From the NCBI GenBank assembly GCA_963823525.1, contig CAWGLW010000004.1:124001-188000 (forward strand): a stretch of 64,000 bases of DNA, written 5' to 3'. Position 1 is the first letter of the stretch, and every line of letters starts with the position of its first letter. A program made the position numbers and the translations under genes. The DNA is from CAWGLW01 sp963823525. GTDB taxonomy: Bacteria > Pseudomonadota > Gammaproteobacteria > Steroidobacterales > Steroidobacteraceae. Positions 61,552 through 64,000 of this stretch are shown in pieces. A model generated the notes under the pieces. That model made no database searches. It was given only the letters and a program-made list of their open reading frames with translations, and was not told the origin of the DNA.

Positions 61552-64000
61552 TCAGGGCGCGGTGGCCGGCGCCATCCACTCGTAGTACGGGTTTTCGGGG
61601 GCCGCCCTGCGCAGCCGGCGCAGGCTGTCGCCAAGCCTGGCACGATCGCCCTCGAGTGATGCCTGCAACGCCTGGAACAGCAGCCCCAGTTCGCCGCGGT
61701 GGCGGTCGACGGCCGCCTGGAACGCCGGGTCGGCGTCAACCAGCGGCGGGTCGGTGGTGAATGCGACCACAGCCGGCAGCACGCGTGCCATTTCGCCCGG
61801 ACGCAACCACGGCGCCACCTCGATGCGGGGCCGGTCGTCGGTAACCGGCGGTGCGTCGCCCACGAATTCGAGCAACCCGTCCCGGTCGGTCACCCATGTT
61901 GCGAGTAGCGCCGCCGCCGAATCGATACCGACTTCGCCCAGCGCCGCCGCTACGCCGGGTCGCCCGAACCGATCCGTGACGCGTGCGACATCGAGTTGCA
62001 TCGGCTGCATCGAGCCGACCAGGAGCATCTCGTGCACCTCGGTCGTCCACAGGCTGACATAGGGGAAGGCATCGAGGAAGCTGCGCACCAGCGACTGCGA
62101 GTCCTCGAGGTTCTGTGTCGGCAAGGGCCACCATTGAGCGACCATGCCCGCCGGTGCCAGCCTGCGCTTCGCCAGCTCATAGAACTCGCGCGAATACAGG
62201 TTGACCACGCCTGCCGCGGTCGGCGGCGGCGGTTCAAGCGTGATCAGGTCCCAGGACTCCGCGCTGCGCAGCAGCTCGTGGCGGCCGTCGGCAATCCGGA
62301 TCTCGATCCGGTCATCCTGTGCGACGCCGAAATTACCAGCGAACCGGCTGGTTGCATGGACGACTTCCGGCAGCAATTCCACACAAGTGCGTCGCGTGAG
62401 GTCAGGATCGGCCAGCAACGCACCGCAGGTGATACCGGTGCCGAGCGCGATGACCATCGCCGAACGCGGCTCGCCGGAGTGAATGAGCAACGGCAATAAG
62501 GCCTGAAGTCGCATGTAGCGCAGCGAGGCCAGCGAGTCACCCGAGTTCGACACACCGGAAATATACAAGCGACGGAAATCCCCGGCTGGCGTGCTCTGTG
62601 ACAGCACCGCCACAGCGCCTCCGGCGCCTTCCTCATAGAAATCGAGCCTGCCACCACGGGTCTCGGCCAACAACACGCCGAGCTTGTCCCGCGGCAGGCC
62701 GATTGCGGCGGCCACGCTCGCCATCAGCAGGACGGCGCTCACAACGGCGGTCCCGGCGTGCCGCCTCGAGGACGCGAGCGTCGCGATCATGCCGATAAGG
62801 GCGGCGAGGATTGCCAATACGAACAGCGTCCACGCGAGCCCGAGGCGCGGCACCGCCACGAAGCCTACGACAAGGGTCCCGCCAATCGCGCCGGCCATGT
62901 TCCAGGCGGCCACGCGGCCGACCGAGCGGCCTGCCTGCGTGGCATCGCCGGTCAAACGCACGGCCGCCGGAAACGCAGCGCCCAGCAGCAAGGTGGGCGG
63001 CAGCACGATGGCCACCGCCGCGAGCAGGAAACGCGAGTACATGCCGAGTGCATGCGAACCTGACGCGCGGCCGACAAGGGCGCCCAGGAGTTCCTGTCCC
63101 CGCGGTAGCCAGGGTCCGAGCATCGCGTAGGTCAGGACGGCCGTCAGCCCTGCGGCCGCGATCAGGATGCCGAACGCCGCCCAGCGATCGGCCACCCGGT
63201 CGGCAAATCTCGACCAGAGCGCGCTGCCTGCGGCGAGACCGATGAGGTACACCGACAGGACAAGGGCAAACGCGGCGCCCCGCGTACTGGTGAACGGGGC
63301 GACCAGCTGCGACCAAAGCACCTCGTAGCCCATGGCGATACCGCCTGCGCAGGCATATAGGACCAGTCCGAGCATGATCTTTGGGTCGGGCGCCAGCGCT
63401 GGCGTCAAGGATGTCTGCCTGGTCGCACTGGGGACCGAGCCGTTCAGCCTGCGGTCCAGCCACAGGGCAAAGCCAGCGGTCGCAAGGCAGCACAGGGCCG
63501 TTGCGATTCCCGCGCCACGAACCCCGAGCCCGGGGACGAGCGCAAACGGCGCTATCAAAGCCCCGGCGACGGCACCCGCTGTATTCCATGCATAGAGGGA
63601 GCCGGCGTCGTGACCGAAGCCCGAGTCTGGCGGCCTTAACGAACGAATCGCCGCGGGCAGCGTGCCGCCCATGAAAAACGCGGGTACCGCTACCAGGGCC
63701 ATCGGCAGACTCCAGGCGAGCCATCCTGCGGACGCCTGACTCGCAACAAAGATACCCGGTGTGAGGGGCATCACCAGCGTCGTGGCCAGCCCCAGCACCG
63801 CCACCAGCATCTCGAGCCTCGCGTACCAGCGCAGGGGCCGACCCTGCCCGTCCAGCCATATCCCGATCGCAGCCGACCCGCCCGCGAGGCCGGCAAAGAA
63901 AGCGGCGACGCCGATCGAGACGGCGAGGACCTCGACTCCGACGACGAGCGTGAGTTGTTTGACCCATAGGGTCTGGAAGGCCAGCGCGCCGGCACCTGAC
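61552..64000 (-). CDS. Multi-pass membrane protein fused to a spermidine-synthase-like domain (5' end outside)
   Basis: About 816 codons are visible; the frame stays open to base 64000, so the true start lies beyond the window. The N-terminal two thirds are MFS-like membrane helices with repeated motifs (FFMGGTLPAAIRSLRP, LGAAFPAAVRLTGDA). The last 250 residues are a Rossmann methyltransferase-like domain of the SpeE family: VIALGTGITCGALLADPDLT, RTCVELLPEVV, ESWDLITLEPPPPTAAGVVN and LYSREFYELAKRRLAP. Such fusions are widespread, but aminopropyl transfer has rarely been shown and may not be their role. The final 70 residues form an alpha-helical tail. Confidence 0.87.
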   Translation of the reverse strand, partial: SGAGALAFQTLWVKQLTLVVGVEVLAVSIGVAAFFAGLAGGSAAIGIWLDGQGRPLRWYARLEMLVAVLGLATTLVMPLTPGIFVASQASAGWLAWSLPMALVAVPAFFMGGTLPAAIRSLRPPDSGFGHDAGSLYAWNTAGAVAGALIAPFALVPGLGVRGAGIATALCCLATAGFALWLDRRLNGSVPSATRQTSLTPALAPDPKIMLGLVLYACAGGIAMGYEVLWSQLVAPFTSTRGAAFALVLSVYLIGLAAGSALWSRFADRVADRWAAFGILIAAAGLTAVLTYAMLGPWLPRGQELLGALVGRASGSHALGMYSRFLLAAVAIVLPPTLLLGAAFPAAVRLTGDATQAGRSVGRVAAWNMAGAIGGTLVVGFVAVPRLGLAWTLFVLAILAALIGMIATLASSRRHAGTAVVSAVLLMASVAAAIGLPRDKLGVLLAETRGGRLDFYEEGAGGAVAVLSQSTPAGDFRRLYISGVSNSGDSLASLRYMRLQALLPLLIHSGEPRSAMVIALGTGITCGALLADPDLTRRTCVELLPEVVHATSRFAGNFGVAQDDRIEIRIADGRHELLRSAESWDLITLEPPPPTAAGVVNLYSREFYELAKRRLAPAGMVAQWWPLPTQNLEDSQSLVRSFLDAFPYVSLWTTEVHEMLLVGSMQPMQLDVARVTDRFGRPGVAAALGEVGIDSAAALLATWVTDRDGLLEFVGDAPPVTDDRPRIEVAPWLRPGEMARVLPAVVAFTTDPPLVDADPAFQAAVDRHRGELGLLFQALQASLEGDRARLGDSLRRLRRAAPENPYYEWMAPATAP

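Overview
The window is a high-GC (roughly 60-65 % by eye) stretch of bacterial chromosome. The protein families and the gene order (rlmE-ftsH-folP-glmM-tpiA-secG-tRNA-Leu-nuoA..N; hrcA-grpE-dnaK-dnaJ-dapB-carA-carB-greA; recN/fur/bamE/rnfH/smpB/ssrA) indicate a gammaproteobacterium, most likely from the Xanthomonadales / Nevskiales / Steroidobacterales neighbourhood. That placement is inferred from synteny and protein character; no 16S gene is present.

Layout. (1) 1-9.6 kb is accessory: a minus-strand catabolic operon (coniferyl-type aldehyde dehydrogenase, HpaI-type aldolase, GMC oxidoreductase running off the left edge) with a divergent AraC-type regulator, a decayed IS256-family transposase, a P2-type cation ATPase followed by a small secreted/anchored hydrolase, and a relic of a GNAT domain. 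(2) 9.6-10.03 kb: initiator tRNA-fMet on the minus strand, followed by two exact-length 158-bp tandem units that each carry the 3' 19 nt of the tRNA and its terminator. (3) 10.1-11.2 kb: two paralogous small exported proteins. (4) 11.4-25.6 kb: the complete 14-gene nuo operon for respiratory complex I, in the order A-B-C-D-E-F-G-H-I-J-K-L-M-N with separate nuoC and nuoD; nuoG carries an apparent single-nucleotide frameshift. (5) 25.7-43.2 kb: core housekeeping on the minus strand (tRNA-Leu(GAG), secG, tpiA, glmM, folP, ftsH, rlmE, greA, carB, carA, dapB, dnaJ, dnaK, grpE, hrcA), with yhbY on the plus strand. (6) 43.3-48.5 kb: nadK and recN (plus), fur (minus, overlapping the recN 3' end), bamE, rnfH, smpB and the tmRNA gene ssrA. 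(7) 48.5-64 kb is accessory again: a transporter relic, a membrane-anchored winged-helix/TPR regulator, an AsmA-family protein, a peptidase relic, a secreted DUF6351-type protein, a SAM methyltransferase, a secreted arylsulfatase, and a membrane protein fused to a spermidine-synthase-like domain that runs off the right edge.

How parts work together. The nuo genes are tightly coupled by ATGA/GTGA-type overlaps and would be one transcript. The heat-shock genes have a textbook sigma-32 promoter whose -35 sits inside the end of hrcA, and a second sigma-32-like site just before dnaK. smpB next to ssrA gives both parts of trans-translation. The left accessory block looks like oxidation of aromatic or side-chain aldehydes and aldol cleavage under a local AraC regulator.

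I found no CRISPR array, prophage, complete insertion sequence, secretion system or recognisable defence system. The most unusual structure is the 158-bp tRNA-fMet tandem repeat, which coincides with a break in the synteny I would expect after nuoN. Four gene relics, the nuoG frameshift and a small inverted-repeat element next to ssrA are the other points that deserve a check.
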